Positions 26,194-34,738 of a stretch of DNA of 38,842 bases are shown here, in pieces (the first letter of the stretch is position 1; each line of letters begins with the position of its first letter). The stretch is from contig NZ_JAAITI010000034.1 of the NCBI RefSeq assembly GCF_013304735.1, positions 1-38,842 of the forward strand. The letters run 5' to 3'. The stretch comes from Blautia luti. Lineage in GTDB: Bacteria > Bacillota > Clostridia > Lachnospirales > Lachnospiraceae. A program made the position numbers and the translations under genes. Under the pieces are notes generated by a model that was not told the origin of the DNA, searched no databases, and worked only from the letters and a program-made list of their open reading frames with translations.

Positions 26194-27769
26194 TGATGAA
26201 GGGATCATGCTGGAATCCCTGAAAAGTATCATAAGTTCCAATTATGGAAATGAATGTGAGATCCATACTGCAAAAACCGGCCGTGCAGTTGTGGAAGAAG
26301 CGGAAAAATATCCGCCGGACATCTGTTTTATGGATATCCAGATGCCGGGGTTGAGCGGAATCCAGGCCATCCGGGAGATCCAGAAATTCAACAGATCTGT
26401 AGTGTTTGTGATCATCACTGCCTACGATAAATTCAATTATGCAAAAGAAGCCGTAAACCTGGGAGTTATGGAATTTCTGACCAAGCCGGTCAACAAAAAA
26501 GTAATCCTGGAAACCTGTTCAAAAGCCATGGATCAGGTGGATTCCACAAGACAGAAACGAAGCGATGATCTGAAGATCCGTGAAAAACTGGAAACCGTTG
26601 TGCCCATGATTGAAAGCGGATATATCAATAATATCCTTCTGCAGGATGATTTTCAGACATATCAGGATAATTACAAGGAACTTCTGGATATCCAGGAAGA
26701 ATACGGATATATGATCGTGGCAGAATTCGGGGATTCCACAGAAAACGGAGTGCTTACCAATGCAGTGGGAGCCAGTGTAAAGGCCAATAAATTTTATTCT
26801 ACATTCCGGGAGATCGCTCAGGGATTTTTTGAATGTCTGGTGGGCCCCATCATGGGAAACCGTATTGTGATCTTTGTTCCGTACCGAAATCCCAATGAGT
26901 CTTATGAGGAGCGCGTGGAAGTGGTAACAAGGACCAGAAACATGGTACATAAGCTGGAAAGCAGGATCGACAGCAAATTCCGCTGTGGTATCGGCCGGGT
27001 GAAGGAACTGGGAAGCACCATGAAAGAATCTTTCAAGGAGGCGATGATCGCACTTCGGGAAAGTACCAGCCATGTGATCCATATCGAGGATGTTCCGGCA
27101 GCGCAGAAATACGACGGGGAGTATCCAAGAGACCTGGAGCGCCGCTATGAAAACCGAGTGATCGACAAGGATGTGGCAGGAGCCTTAAACTGCGCGGAAG
27201 AATTTTTCCGGTGGATGGAGAACCAGCCGGGAGTCAGTATGGAGGATATGCAGATCAAGGTGCTGGAACTTGTGATGGGAGTGGAAAAAAAGGCCTTTTT
27301 TGCCGGAACCGTGAAATATGCCATCAGCTACCGCAGAAATTATATTCATGAACTTCAGGCGTGTACAGATATGGAAGGCATGAAAAAATGGTTTTTGGAC
27401 AAAACCTCGGAGATCTGCAGTAACATGGAAAGTGCAAGGGAAAAAGAGGCAGTATCCATCATCGAAAAAGCAAAGTCCTATATCCGGGACAATTACAAAA
27501 AAGATATCTCGCTGGATGAAGTATCGCGGGAAGTGGATATCAGTCCCTATTATTTCAGCAAGCTCTTCAAGCAGGAGACAGGAGGAAACTTTATTGAGTA
27601 CCTTACAGAGATCCGGCTTCGGAATGCAAGGGAACTTCTCAAGGATTCCGGGCTTTCCATCAAGGAGATCTGCGCGGAATCCGGATACAGTGATCCAAAT
27701 TATTTCAGCAGGATATTCAAAAAATATGAAGGTGTGACACCAAGTGAATTCAGGGAGAGGTTGAGGTAA
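26171..27769 (+). CDS. response regulator, YesN type (REC + AraC DNA-binding)
   Basis: A 532-residue response regulator. The receiver domain covers about residues 1-120, with the acidic pair D8/D9, phosphoacceptor D55 in CFMDIQMPG, and the K of FLTKPV near 105. A long central YesN-type region follows at about 130-420. The C-terminal AraC pair of helix-turn-helix motifs covers about 430-530 (ISLDEVSREVDISPYYFSKL and IKEICAESGYSDPNYFSRIF). It overlaps the kinase gene by 23 bases. The downstream ChvE-type transporter promoter, which lacks a -35 box, is its likely target, as YesN activates xylFGH in C. beijerinckii. Family certain; target inferred. Confidence 0.93.
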   Translation: MYRILLADDEGIMLESLKSIISSNYGNECEIHTAKTGRAVVEEAEKYPPDICFMDIQMPGLSGIQAIREIQKFNRSVVFVIITAYDKFNYAKEAVNLGVMEFLTKPVNKKVILETCSKAMDQVDSTRQKRSDDLKIREKLETVVPMIESGYINNILLQDDFQTYQDNYKELLDIQEEYGYMIVAEFGDSTENGVLTNAVGASVKANKFYSTFREIAQGFFECLVGPIMGNRIVIFVPYRNPNESYEERVEVVTRTRNMVHKLESRIDSKFRCGIGRVKELGSTMKESFKEAMIALRESTSHVIHIEDVPAAQKYDGEYPRDLERRYENRVIDKDVAGALNCAEEFFRWMENQPGVSMEDMQIKVLELVMGVEKKAFFAGTVKYAISYRRNYIHELQACTDMEGMKKWFLDKTSEICSNMESAREKEAVSIIEKAKSYIRDNYKKDISLDEVSREVDISPYYFSKLFKQETGGNFIEYLTEIRLRNARELLKDSGLSIKEICAESGYSDPNYFSRIFKKYEGVTPSEFRERLR

Positions 27770-27775
27770 GACATC

Positions 27776-28855
27776 ATGAGCGGGGGAAAAATATTCAGGA
27801 AATTTTTGATTTTTCTATGTCTGGCAGCATTGATGCTGACTGGCTGCACTTCTGCAAAAACGGAGGAAGCGGCACAGCAGGAGACAGACGGAAAGGAAGA
27901 AAACGGAGAAAAGAAGATCCAGATCGGGCTTACCGTGGATTCTTTTGTTATTGAACGGTGGATCCGCGACAGAGATGTATTTGTGGCAACAGCAAGGGAT
28001 CTTGGGGCAGAGGTAAATGTACAGGATGCAGGAGCCGACGCCCAGGAGCAGATCAGTCAGATCGATTACTTTATCAAGAAACATATGGATGTGATTGTGA
28101 TCATCGCAAGGGACTGCGGTGCGCTTTCGGAGGCTGTGGAACGTGCACACAGCTCGGGGATCCGGGTGATCTCCTATGACCGTATGGTGAATGACGCCAA
28201 TACGGATATGTACATCTCCTTTGACAACCGTATGGTGGGAGAGATCATGGCACAGTCTATGGAGGAAGCCATTCCGGACGGCGGAAAGATCTTTATGATC
28301 CAGGGATCCGCCACAGATAACAATGTCGCAATGGTAAAAGAAGGGTTTGAGGATACACTACAAGGCAGCAATCTTCAGGTAGTATATGAAGCCAACTGTG
28401 AAGGATGGACAGCGGAACTGGCCGTGGATTATGTGGAAGAGGCGCTGGAGGAGTATCCGGATGTAAAAGGAATCATGTGCGGAAATGATGATATTGCCAG
28501 CCAGGTGATCCAGGTTCTTGCGGAGAACCAGCTTGCGGGGCAGGTGATCGTGGTAGGACAGGACGGAGATCTGGCAGCCTGTCAGCGTATTGTGGAGGGG
28601 ACCCAGTATATGACCGCATTTAAGTCCATTGAGGATCTGGCCCGCCAGGCAGCGAGGTATGCAGTGAAGATGGCAGAAGAGGGAAAAGTTTCTTCTGATG
28701 TGACAGATACGGTAAATGATGGAAGCTATGATGTCCCGGCGAAGGTGCTGGAGCCGGTAGCAGTTACCAGGGATAATATTGATGAGGTGATCATAGACGG
28801 AGGGTTCCACAGAAGAGATGAGGTGTATCTCAATACGGATTATGATACAGAATAA
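27776..28855 (+). CDS. XylF-like lipoprotein, putative second sugar sensor
   Basis: A 359-residue lipoprotein: signal peptide with lipobox LTGC (C24), a short acidic linker, then a type-I periplasmic-binding fold strikingly like E. coli XylF. Matching segments include ERWIRDRDVF, GIRVISYDRMVNDA, MYISFDNRMVGE, CGNDDIAS and VGQDGDLAACQRI, which contain most of the xylose-contacting positions known in XylF. It starts 6 bases after the YesN gene and ends at a terminator, so it belongs to the sensor operon rather than to the transporter operon. This suggests a sensing role (XylFII-like), though it could also feed the transporter. Xylose or a related pentose is the likely ligand, by family. Confidence 0.85.
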   Translation: MSGGKIFRKFLIFLCLAALMLTGCTSAKTEEAAQQETDGKEENGEKKIQIGLTVDSFVIERWIRDRDVFVATARDLGAEVNVQDAGADAQEQISQIDYFIKKHMDVIVIIARDCGALSEAVERAHSSGIRVISYDRMVNDANTDMYISFDNRMVGEIMAQSMEEAIPDGGKIFMIQGSATDNNVAMVKEGFEDTLQGSNLQVVYEANCEGWTAELAVDYVEEALEEYPDVKGIMCGNDDIASQVIQVLAENQLAGQVIVVGQDGDLAACQRIVEGTQYMTAFKSIEDLARQAARYAVKMAEEGKVSSDVTDTVNDGSYDVPAKVLEPVAVTRDNIDEVIIDGGFHRRDEVYLNTDYDTE

Positions 28856-28915
28856 CAGGAATCCATATGTGCAATAACATACAATTATGACAAAAATCAA
28901 TAGCAGATTTTTGGC

Positions 28916-28950
28916 GCAAAAATGTCTTGCTTCGTGCAAGGCATTTTTCT
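28916..28950 (+). terminator. terminator between sensor and transporter operons
   Basis: A 13-bp stem with G-T wobble (AAAAATGTCTTGC, 28918-28930, and GCAAGGCATTTTT, 28935-28947) with a TTCG-like loop, followed by CTTTT. Confidence 0.85.
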
Positions 28951-28961
28951 TTTGCAAAAAA

Positions 28962-29008
28962 ATGTCTCTGTCATTGCCAACTATGTCCAGATTGTCCTGT
29001 GCTATAGT
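28962..29008 (+). promoter_or_regulatory. chvE promoter with candidate activator direct repeats
   Basis: The -10 candidate is TATAGT (29003-29008); nothing resembling a -35 sits 16-18 bp upstream. ATGTC occurs at 28962-28966 and 28983-28987, a 21-bp (two helical turns) period, each followed by an ATTGYC-like word. This is the geometry expected for an AraC-type activator such as the YesN protein encoded just upstream. Binding is inferred. Confidence 0.4.
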
Positions 29009-29064
29009 AACATCATCAAAGGAAACGTGATTCCAAAAACAAAAATGAAACGGAGGATTTTACA

Positions 29065-30132
29065 ATGAAAAGAAAAATGGTATCTGCACTTCTTTGCGCG
29101 ACAATGGTAGCTGGTATGGTGGTAGTTCCGGCAGCGACAGCACAGGCAGCAGACAAAAAAGTGATCGGTGTTACCATGCCGACCAAGGATCTCCAGAGAT
29201 GGAACCAGGATGGCGAGAACATGAAGAAAGAGCTGGAGGCAGCAGGATATGAAGTAGACCTTCAGTATGCATCCAACGACGTAAGCACACAGGTTTCCCA
29301 GCTTGAGAACCAGGTAGCAAACGGATGCGACCTTCTGGTTGTGGCATCCATCGACGGAAGCAGCCTTGGCGAGCCGCTGAAACAGGCCAAAGAAAAAGGA
29401 ATTCCGGTTATCTCCTATGACCGTCTTCTTATGAATTCCGATGCAGTTTCCTATTATGCAACATTCGATAACTACAAAGTAGGACAGAAACAGGGCGAGT
29501 ACCTGGTAGATGCACTGGATCTTGATAATCAGGATGGACCGTTTAACATCGAGCTGTTCACCGGAGATCCTGGTGATAACAACTGTAACTTCTTCTTCGG
29601 TGGTGCGATGGATGTTCTCCAGAAATACATCGACGACGGCAAACTGGTAGTAAAATCCGGACAGACCGAGTTTGAGCAGGTTGCTACTGCAAACTGGGAC
29701 AGCGCAAAAGCACAGGACAGAATGGATACCATCATCGCTGGTAACTACTCCGACGGAACAAACCTTGACGCAGTTCTCTGCTCCAATGATTCCACGGCCC
29801 TTGGTGTGGAGAATGCACTGGCAGCTTCCTACACAGGAGAATATCCGATCATCACCGGTCAGGACTGTGACACACCAAACGTTAAGAACCTTGTAGCCGG
29901 AAAACAGGCAATGTCCGTATTCAAAGATACAAGAGCTCTTGCATCCGCAGTAGTAAAAATGGTTGACTCCATCATGAAAGGTGAGGAGCCGGAAGTTAAT
30001 GATACAGAGTCCTATGACAATGGAACAGGTGTCATCCCGACATACCTTTGTGACCCGGTTGTTGTTACAACAGACAACTACAAAGAGGTCCTGATCGATT
30101 CCGGATACTATACAGAGGATCAGATCAAATAA
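29065..30132 (+). CDS. chvE: multiple-monosaccharide ABC transporter substrate-binding protein, ChvE type
   Basis: A 355-residue periplasmic-type sugar-binding protein of the ChvE family, whose members bind arabinose, galactose, glucose, xylose and fucose. ChvE-typical segments are IGVTMPTKDLQRWNQDGENM, LVVASIDGSSL, VISYDRLLMNSDAVSYYATF and ITGQDCD. It has a signal peptide (about residues 1-29, ending AQAA) but no lipobox cysteine, so retention at the membrane is unexplained. GGAGG precedes the ATG. It is the first gene of a three-gene importer operon located directly after a sugar-sensing two-component operon. Family is clear; the preferred sugar is not determined by sequence. Confidence 0.9.
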   Translation: MKRKMVSALLCATMVAGMVVVPAATAQAADKKVIGVTMPTKDLQRWNQDGENMKKELEAAGYEVDLQYASNDVSTQVSQLENQVANGCDLLVVASIDGSSLGEPLKQAKEKGIPVISYDRLLMNSDAVSYYATFDNYKVGQKQGEYLVDALDLDNQDGPFNIELFTGDPGDNNCNFFFGGAMDVLQKYIDDGKLVVKSGQTEFEQVATANWDSAKAQDRMDTIIAGNYSDGTNLDAVLCSNDSTALGVENALAASYTGEYPIITGQDCDTPNVKNLVAGKQAMSVFKDTRALASAVVKMVDSIMKGEEPEVNDTESYDNGTGVIPTYLCDPVVVTTDNYKEVLIDSGYYTEDQIK

Positions 30133-30160
30133 GTGAATTTTTAAGAACAGAAATTTATCA

Positions 30161-30190
30161 CATGCAGGCGGGATCATAACCGCCTGCATG
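30161..30190 (+). other. perfect hairpin between chvE and mmsA
   Basis: An 11-bp perfect stem (CATGCAGGCGG, 30161-30171, and CCGCCTGCATG, 30180-30190) with an 8-base loop and no T-run. It probably stabilises the chvE message or limits read-through into the ATPase gene, like the hairpin at 2804-2836 in the other ABC operon. Confidence 0.6.
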
Positions 30191-30216
30191 AACAGTGGAA
30201 AGGGAGGGAAATTGAG

Positions 30217-31755
30217 TTGGCTAAGATACTTCTGGAAATGAAAAATATCACCAAAACTTTCCCAGGTGTAAAGGCATTGGACAATGTTAATCTCCAGGTC
30301 GAGGAAGGCGAGATCCACGCACTGGTAGGTGAGAACGGTGCCGGTAAATCTACATTGATGAATGTATTAAGTGGTATTTATCCATACGGTTCGTATGAAG
30401 GAAATATTATTTATGATGGTGAGATCTGTAAATTTAACACTATCAAAGACAGTGAACATAAAGGAATTGTAATCATCCACCAGGAACTGGCACTGATCCC
30501 GTATATGACCATCGGTGAAAACATGTATCTGGGTAATGAAAGAGGAAAGAGCTTTTCCATCAACTGGAATGAAACTTATGGAGAAGCAGATAAATATTTG
30601 AAAATAGTAGGGCTGGAGGAATCCTCCAGAACTTTGATCAAGGATATTGGTGTAGGTAAGCAGCAGTTGGTAGAGATCGCGAAGGCACTTGCAAAGAATG
30701 CAAAGCTTCTCATTCTGGATGAGCCTACCGCATCACTGAACGAAGACGATTCCAAAGCTCTTCTGGATCTTCTTCTGAAATTTAAGAAACAGGGAATGAC
30801 TTCGATCATCATTTCCCATAAATTAAATGAGATCTCTTACGTAGCAGACAAGATCACCGTTATCAGAGACGGTTCGACCATTGAGACGCTGGATAAAAAG
30901 AAGGATGATTTTTCTGAGCAGAGGATCATTCAGGGAATGGTCGGACGTGAGATGACAGACCGGTTCCCGAAACGTCCGGGTGTAAAGATCGGCGATGTTT
31001 CCATGGAGGTCAAAAACTGGAATGTTTATCATCCGCTGTATACAGAGCGCAAGGTGGTAAATAATGTATCTTTTAAAGTGCATAAAGGTGAGGTTGTCGG
31101 TATCTCAGGACTGATGGGAGCAGGCCGGACAGAGCTGGCCATGAGTATTTTCGGTAAGAGTTACGGAACAAAGATCTCCGGACAGGTATTTATGAATGGA
31201 AAAGAAGTGAAGCTCAATACTGTCAAGGAGGCCATTGACAATAAACTTGCCTATGTTACAGAAGACCGAAAAGGAAATGGACTGATCCTTTCCAAGTCTA
31301 TCAAAATGAATACTTCTCTTGCAAATATGGCAGGGATCAGCAATGGAAAAGTGATTGATACGGACAAAGAATACGCAGTTGCTGAGGAATACCGGAAGAA
31401 ACTGAAAACCAAATGTCCGACAGTTGAACAGAATGTTGGAAACTTAAGTGGTGGTAACCAGCAGAAAGTCCTTCTTGCAAAGTGGATGTTTGCGGAACCG
31501 GATATTCTGATCCTGGATGAACCTACAAGAGGTATCGACGTAGGTGCCAAATACGAAATTTACTGTATCATCAACGACCTGGTGGCAGCAGGTAAATCCG
31601 TGATCATGATCTCTTCTGAACTTCCGGAAGTGCTTGGAATGTCAGACAGAATCTATATCATGAACGAGGGCAGATTTGTCGGTGAGGTAAGTGGTGAGGA
31701 AGCTACTTCTGAACTGATCATGTCCAAGATCGTGAAGTCAGGTAAAGGAGAGTAA
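30217..31755 (+). CDS. mmsA: multiple-monosaccharide ABC transporter ATPase, MmsA/GguA
   Basis: A 512-residue duplicated ABC ATPase of the ribose/xylose/ChvE importer class. The first domain has Walker [10 protein letters not shown] (about residue 38) and Walker [11 protein letters not shown]. The second domain has the degenerate A-like GLMGAGRTE and an intact signature LSGGNQQKV with [12 protein letters not shown]. The linker [15 protein letters not shown] is typical of the MmsA/GguA branch. The start is TTG 30217, 8 bases after AGGGAGGG; no ATG is available before the conserved N-terminus. It energises import of sugars delivered by ChvE through MmsB, whose gene follows 4 bases later. Confidence 0.92.
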   Translation: MAKILLEMKNITKTFPGVKALDNVNLQVEEGEIHALVGENGAGKSTLMNVLSGIYPYGSYEGNIIYDGEICKFNTIKDSEHKGIVIIHQELALIPYMTIGENMYLGNERGKSFSINWNETYGEADKYLKIVGLEESSRTLIKDIGVGKQQLVEIAKALAKNAKLLILDEPTASLNEDDSKALLDLLLKFKKQGMTSIIISHKLNEISYVADKITVIRDGSTIETLDKKKDDFSEQRIIQGMVGREMTDRFPKRPGVKIGDVSMEVKNWNVYHPLYTERKVVNNVSFKVHKGEVVGISGLMGAGRTELAMSIFGKSYGTKISGQVFMNGKEVKLNTVKEAIDNKLAYVTEDRKGNGLILSKSIKMNTSLANMAGISNGKVIDTDKEYAVAEEYRKKLKTKCPTVEQNVGNLSGGNQQKVLLAKWMFAEPDILILDEPTRGIDVGAKYEIYCIINDLVAAGKSVIMISSELPEVLGMSDRIYIMNEGRFVGEVSGEEATSELIMSKIVKSGKGE

Positions 31756-31759
31756 GAAG

Positions 31760-32935
31760 ATGGAGAAAAAGATTAGTTTTTCAGAAATATTAAAGAAATA
31801 TACCATGGTCATTGTGCTTGTTTTTGTAGTGATCATGTTTTCGGTGAACACGAAGGGTGTTATGCTTCTTCCACAGAATGTAAATAACCTGGTAGCACAG
31901 AATGCGTATGTATTTATTCTTGCAACTGGTATGTTGTTCTGTATCTTAACCGGTGGTAACATCGACCTTTCTGTTGGTTCAGTTGTATGTTTTGTTGCTG
32001 CTGTCGGTGGTAAGATGATGGTTCTCAACAGCATGAATCCGTATCTTACCATGATCGTGATGCTTCTGGTAGGTATTGCCATTGGTGCATGGCAGGGATT
32101 CTGGATCGCTTACGTCCGGATTCCTCCGTTTATCGTTACTTTGGCTGGTATGCTTGCTTTCCGTGGTCTTTCCAATGTTGTTCTGGAAGGTCAGACTCTT
32201 GCTCCGATGCCGGATGCTTATCTTGGTCTTTTTAATAACTATATTCCGGATTTCCTTGGCGGAGGTGAAGGTTTTAACAGAACCTGTTTTGTAGTTGGTA
32301 TTATTGTCTGCATCGTTTATGTTGCGCTGGTTATGAAGAACCGTGCGGATCGTGCGAAGAAAGGTTACAGTGTTGAGGCTTTTGGTGGTACTGCGGTGAA
32401 GATGGTCCTGATCTGTGCAGTTGTTCTTGCTTTTATGTTCAGACTTGCTCAGTACAAAGGTATTCCGAATTCTCTTCTCTGGGTTGCAGTGATCATCGCG
32501 ATCTATACATACATTGCTTCCAAGACTACAACCGGTCGTTATTTTTACGCAGTTGGTGGTAATGAGAAGGCTACGAAGCTTTCCGGTATTGATGCGAACA
32601 AAGTTTATTTCCTTGCTTACCTGAACATGGGTCTTCTGGCAGCTATCGCAGGTATGGTGACAATGGCCAGACTGAATTCTTCCAACCCGCAGGCTGGTAC
32701 AAACTTTGAGATGGATGCGATCGGTGCCTGCTTTATCGGTGGTGCTTCTGCTTATGGTGGTACCGGTACCGTTCCTGGCGTTATCATTGGTGCACTGCTG
32801 ATGGGTGTTTTGAATCTTGGTATGAGTATCATGGGTATTGACCAGAATATCCAGAAGGTTGTCAAAGGTATGGTTCTTCTTGCAGCCGTTATCTTTGATG
32901 TTGTAAGTAAGAGAAAATCTTTTATCGTAAAATAA
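31760..32935 (+). CDS. mmsB: multiple-monosaccharide ABC transporter permease, MmsB/GguB
   Basis: A 391-residue inner-membrane permease of the XylH/RbsC class, with the longer MmsB form (about ten membrane helices, including an insertion around residues 165-230). Recognisable segments are LTGGNIDLSVGS, GVWQGFW-like GAWQGFWIAYVRIPPFIVTL, GGNEKATKLSGI and GGASAYGGTGTVPGV near the C-terminus. It is separated by 4 bases from mmsA. Its last 67 codons plus the following terminator are duplicated 5.8 kb downstream with only silent differences, so the 3' end of this gene has taken part in a recombination event. The gene itself reads as intact. Confidence 0.93.
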   Translation: MEKKISFSEILKKYTMVIVLVFVVIMFSVNTKGVMLLPQNVNNLVAQNAYVFILATGMLFCILTGGNIDLSVGSVVCFVAAVGGKMMVLNSMNPYLTMIVMLLVGIAIGAWQGFWIAYVRIPPFIVTLAGMLAFRGLSNVVLEGQTLAPMPDAYLGLFNNYIPDFLGGGEGFNRTCFVVGIIVCIVYVALVMKNRADRAKKGYSVEAFGGTAVKMVLICAVVLAFMFRLAQYKGIPNSLLWVAVIIAIYTYIASKTTTGRYFYAVGGNEKATKLSGIDANKVYFLAYLNMGLLAAIAGMVTMARLNSSNPQAGTNFEMDAIGACFIGGASAYGGTGTVPGVIIGALLMGVLNLGMSIMGIDQNIQKVVKGMVLLAAVIFDVVSKRKSFIVK

Positions 32936-33018
32936 TAATAGTCAGCGAATCAGGACAGCAGGTTTTCGGAGTGATCCGGAACCTGCTGTTTTTGGGTGTA
33001 TATACTGTTGTTTTATGT
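32737..33018 (+). repeat. left copy of the mmsB 3'-end direct repeat
   Basis: Matches 38561-38842 at a constant offset of 5824 without gaps. The first 172 bases differ at 12 positions, all silent in the mmsB frame. From 32909 to 33018 the two copies are identical (110 bases), and the match runs into the window end. It contains the mmsB stop codon and terminator. Confidence 0.95.
32955..32993 (+). terminator. terminator of the chvE-mmsA-mmsB operon
   Basis: CAGCAGGTT (32956-32964) and AACCTGCTG (32980-32988) form the outer stem, with extra TCCGGA pairing inside, followed by TTTTT. A second identical copy is at 38779-38817. Confidence 0.9.
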
Positions 33019-33068
33019 AAGGTTATTTTGTTACTGTTCACTGGTCAATGTCATTTAGTTAATTTTCA

Positions 33069-33107
33069 AGGTTAGATCTTATACATGAGGTCTAACCTCT
33101 TTTTTAG
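33069..33107 (+). terminator. second terminator-like hairpin at the left edge of the accessory block
   Basis: AGGTTAGATCT (33069-33079) pairs with AGGTCTAACCT (33088-33098) with one wobble and is followed by CTTTTTTAG. It lies between the mmsB repeat and the fold-back structures of the insertion region. Confidence 0.75.
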
Positions 33108-33148
33108 TTTTTCCCTAAATAGGGGTTGACACTTCAACTCAAATGTGC

Positions 33149-33242
33149 GGCCGCTCTCACTACTGATTGGTTTTTAGAAGTAGTGAGAGCGGCCCTTGTA
33201 GTTAAAGAAGCATCTGCACGATGCAAATACAACTACAAGGAG
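33149..33242 (+). promoter_or_regulatory. two fold-back structures, the second occluding a ribosome binding site
   Basis: Stem 1 is 16 bp and perfect (GGCCGCTCTCACTACT, 33149-33164, and AGTAGTGAGAGCGGCC, 33179-33194). Stem 2 is 10 bp and perfect (CCTTGTAGTT, 33194-33203, and AACTACAAGG, 33231-33240), with a small GCAT/ATGC hairpin in its loop. The AAGGAG ribosome binding site (33237-33242) of the ATG at 33251 lies partly inside stem 2. Sequestering the transposase ribosome binding site against read-through transcription is a known insertion-sequence strategy; its use here is inferred. Confidence 0.6.
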
Positions 33243-33250
33243 ATTTTTTT

Positions 33251-33367
33251 ATGCTACAAAACCAAATCAAAACCATATTTAAAAGGGCACTGAAAAAGTC
33301 TGATTCTAAAAAAGAATTGGGCTTTTTTGTGAAAATTTCGGTCGCCCGGCAAAGGAACCAGAAATGA
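33251..33367 (+). pseudogene. truncated transposase start (MLQNQ...)
   Basis: An open frame with a good AAGGAG site begins MLQNQIKTIF, a form common at the start of IS1182-type transposases. After about ten residues it runs into the inverted repeat of the insertion element and ends at a stop overlapping the transposase ATG in another frame. It is either the 5' end of a transposase gene disrupted by the downstream element or the original start separated from the body by a deletion of about 150 bases. Confidence 0.4.
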
Positions 33368-34653
33368 TGTTTAAACTGCTTTTCCTGAAAAAACTGTACG
33401 ATCTTTCTGACGAAGCCCTGATTAGCAGCGCCCAGACGGACATGGCATATAAATTTTTCCTTGACCTGGAACCAGAAGCAAAAATGATAGATCCCAGTCT
33501 TCTCACAAAATTCAGAAAAACTCGTATTACAGAAGATATTCTGGAAGAAATGTTAAAAGAAACCATTCAACAGGCTTTGGATAAAAATCTGATCAAATCG
33601 GGAACCATTATCGTTGATTCCACCCATACAATTGCTTCTGTCTGGGCAAAATCTCCAACGCAGATTCTGCGGGATATGAGCAAACAACTTCGGAAAGAGG
33701 TTTATAAAACAGCTTTTGAATTATCAGAGCGATTTCCTGAGAAACCCTCTTTGGAAGCAGGACTGGATGAAGAAATTGCCTATACTAGGGAACTACTCCA
33801 GGTTCTGGAGGAAGGAATAAAATCCTGTGGAAATAAAAAGATACAGAAACTTTCTCATGAAATGAAAGAACTACTAGAAGATGAGCGGCTCAAAGAGATC
33901 CGATCCAAAGATGATAAAGATGCACGGTTTGGACATAAAACGGCAACCAGTACGTTCTATGGATATAAGAATCATCTTGCGATGACTGAAGAACGTCTCA
34001 TTGCGGGGATCACTGTAACAGATGGAGGAGCACCAGATGGGCAGGAATTACCAAAACTGATAGAAAACGCGAAGGAAAATGGAATAAAAGTTACAGAAGT
34101 TATAGGCGATATGGCATATGTCAGTGATGACAATCTGGAAGTCTGCGGAAAAGAGATTACATTGATTGCCAGAACCAATACAGCAGTAGCTGCTGCAGCA
34201 AACGGGAACCTTGAGGAAGGTTTCTGCTTTAATAAAGATGCTGGGATGCTGCAGTGTCCTGCCGGAGAGCTTTCCACGCGTGTAGAAAAAAGAACGGCAA
34301 AAAATGGGAATACTTATTTAAGATATATATTTAGCAAAGTAACGTGTCGGAAATGTCCCCAAAGAGAAAAATGCCGTGTAGGAAGATCAAACGCTAAAAC
34401 AAGAAGCTACAGTATCACGCAAGCAAGCGAGAAAAATCTTGAAAGGCTTAAATTTGAAGAAAGCGAATATTTTCAGGAGCGAATGAAGATTCGGCACAGG
34501 ATAGAAGAAAAGAATGGAGAACTAAAGGAAGCTCACGGTTTGCGTAAAGCAGATTCGAGAGGTTTATTTGCTATGCATCTGCAAATGTATTTTACGGCAT
34601 TTACAGCAAATGTAAAACGAATAGTAAGATTAGATGAGCTGGCTATGGAGTAA
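33364..34653 (+). CDS. IS1182-family transposase, N-terminally short
   Basis: A 429-residue DDE transposase. The N-terminus begins in the DUF772 domain (MMFKLLFLKKLYDLSDEALI). The catalytic core follows, with IIVDSTHT (first D), TVTDGGAPDGQE and VIGDMAYVSDD (second D), then a CRKCPQREKC zinc-ribbon-like insert and a C-terminal GLRKADSRGLFAMHLQMYF helix. The same frame continues upstream of the ATG as ENFGRPAKEPE, which is conserved in the family, back to a stop at 33307. About 50-60 usual N-terminal residues are therefore missing. There is no good ribosome binding site at 33364. It may be inactive, or act only with help in trans. Confidence 0.8.
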   Translation: MMFKLLFLKKLYDLSDEALISSAQTDMAYKFFLDLEPEAKMIDPSLLTKFRKTRITEDILEEMLKETIQQALDKNLIKSGTIIVDSTHTIASVWAKSPTQILRDMSKQLRKEVYKTAFELSERFPEKPSLEAGLDEEIAYTRELLQVLEEGIKSCGNKKIQKLSHEMKELLEDERLKEIRSKDDKDARFGHKTATSTFYGYKNHLAMTEERLIAGITVTDGGAPDGQELPKLIENAKENGIKVTEVIGDMAYVSDDNLEVCGKEITLIARTNTAVAAAANGNLEEGFCFNKDAGMLQCPAGELSTRVEKRTAKNGNTYLRYIFSKVTCRKCPQREKCRVGRSNAKTRSYSITQASEKNLERLKFEESEYFQERMKIRHRIEEKNGELKEAHGLRKADSRGLFAMHLQMYFTAFTANVKRIVRLDELAME

Positions 34654-34706
34654 ACCATAGCTTTTTATGATTTTCCTAAGTAAAGATTTGAAAATAATAT
34701 AAAAGA

Positions 34707-34738
34707 AAAACTTCCACTTAAGAAGAAATGGAAGTTTT
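34707..34738 (+). terminator. hairpin near the right end of the insertion element
   Basis: A 10-bp stem, AAAACTTCCA (34707-34716) and TGGAAGTTTT (34729-34738), ends in T residues that merge with the right inverted repeat. It may terminate the transposase transcript. Confidence 0.55.

Noticed and set aside
24631..26241. A 536-codon minus-strand open frame opposite the histidine kinase
   Set aside because: It is fully antisense to an unambiguous kinase, without recognisable motifs, and is explained by codon usage of the real gene.
29002..30318. A 438-codon minus-strand open frame opposite chvE
   Set aside because: It is antisense to a clear binding-protein gene and has no start context or family match.
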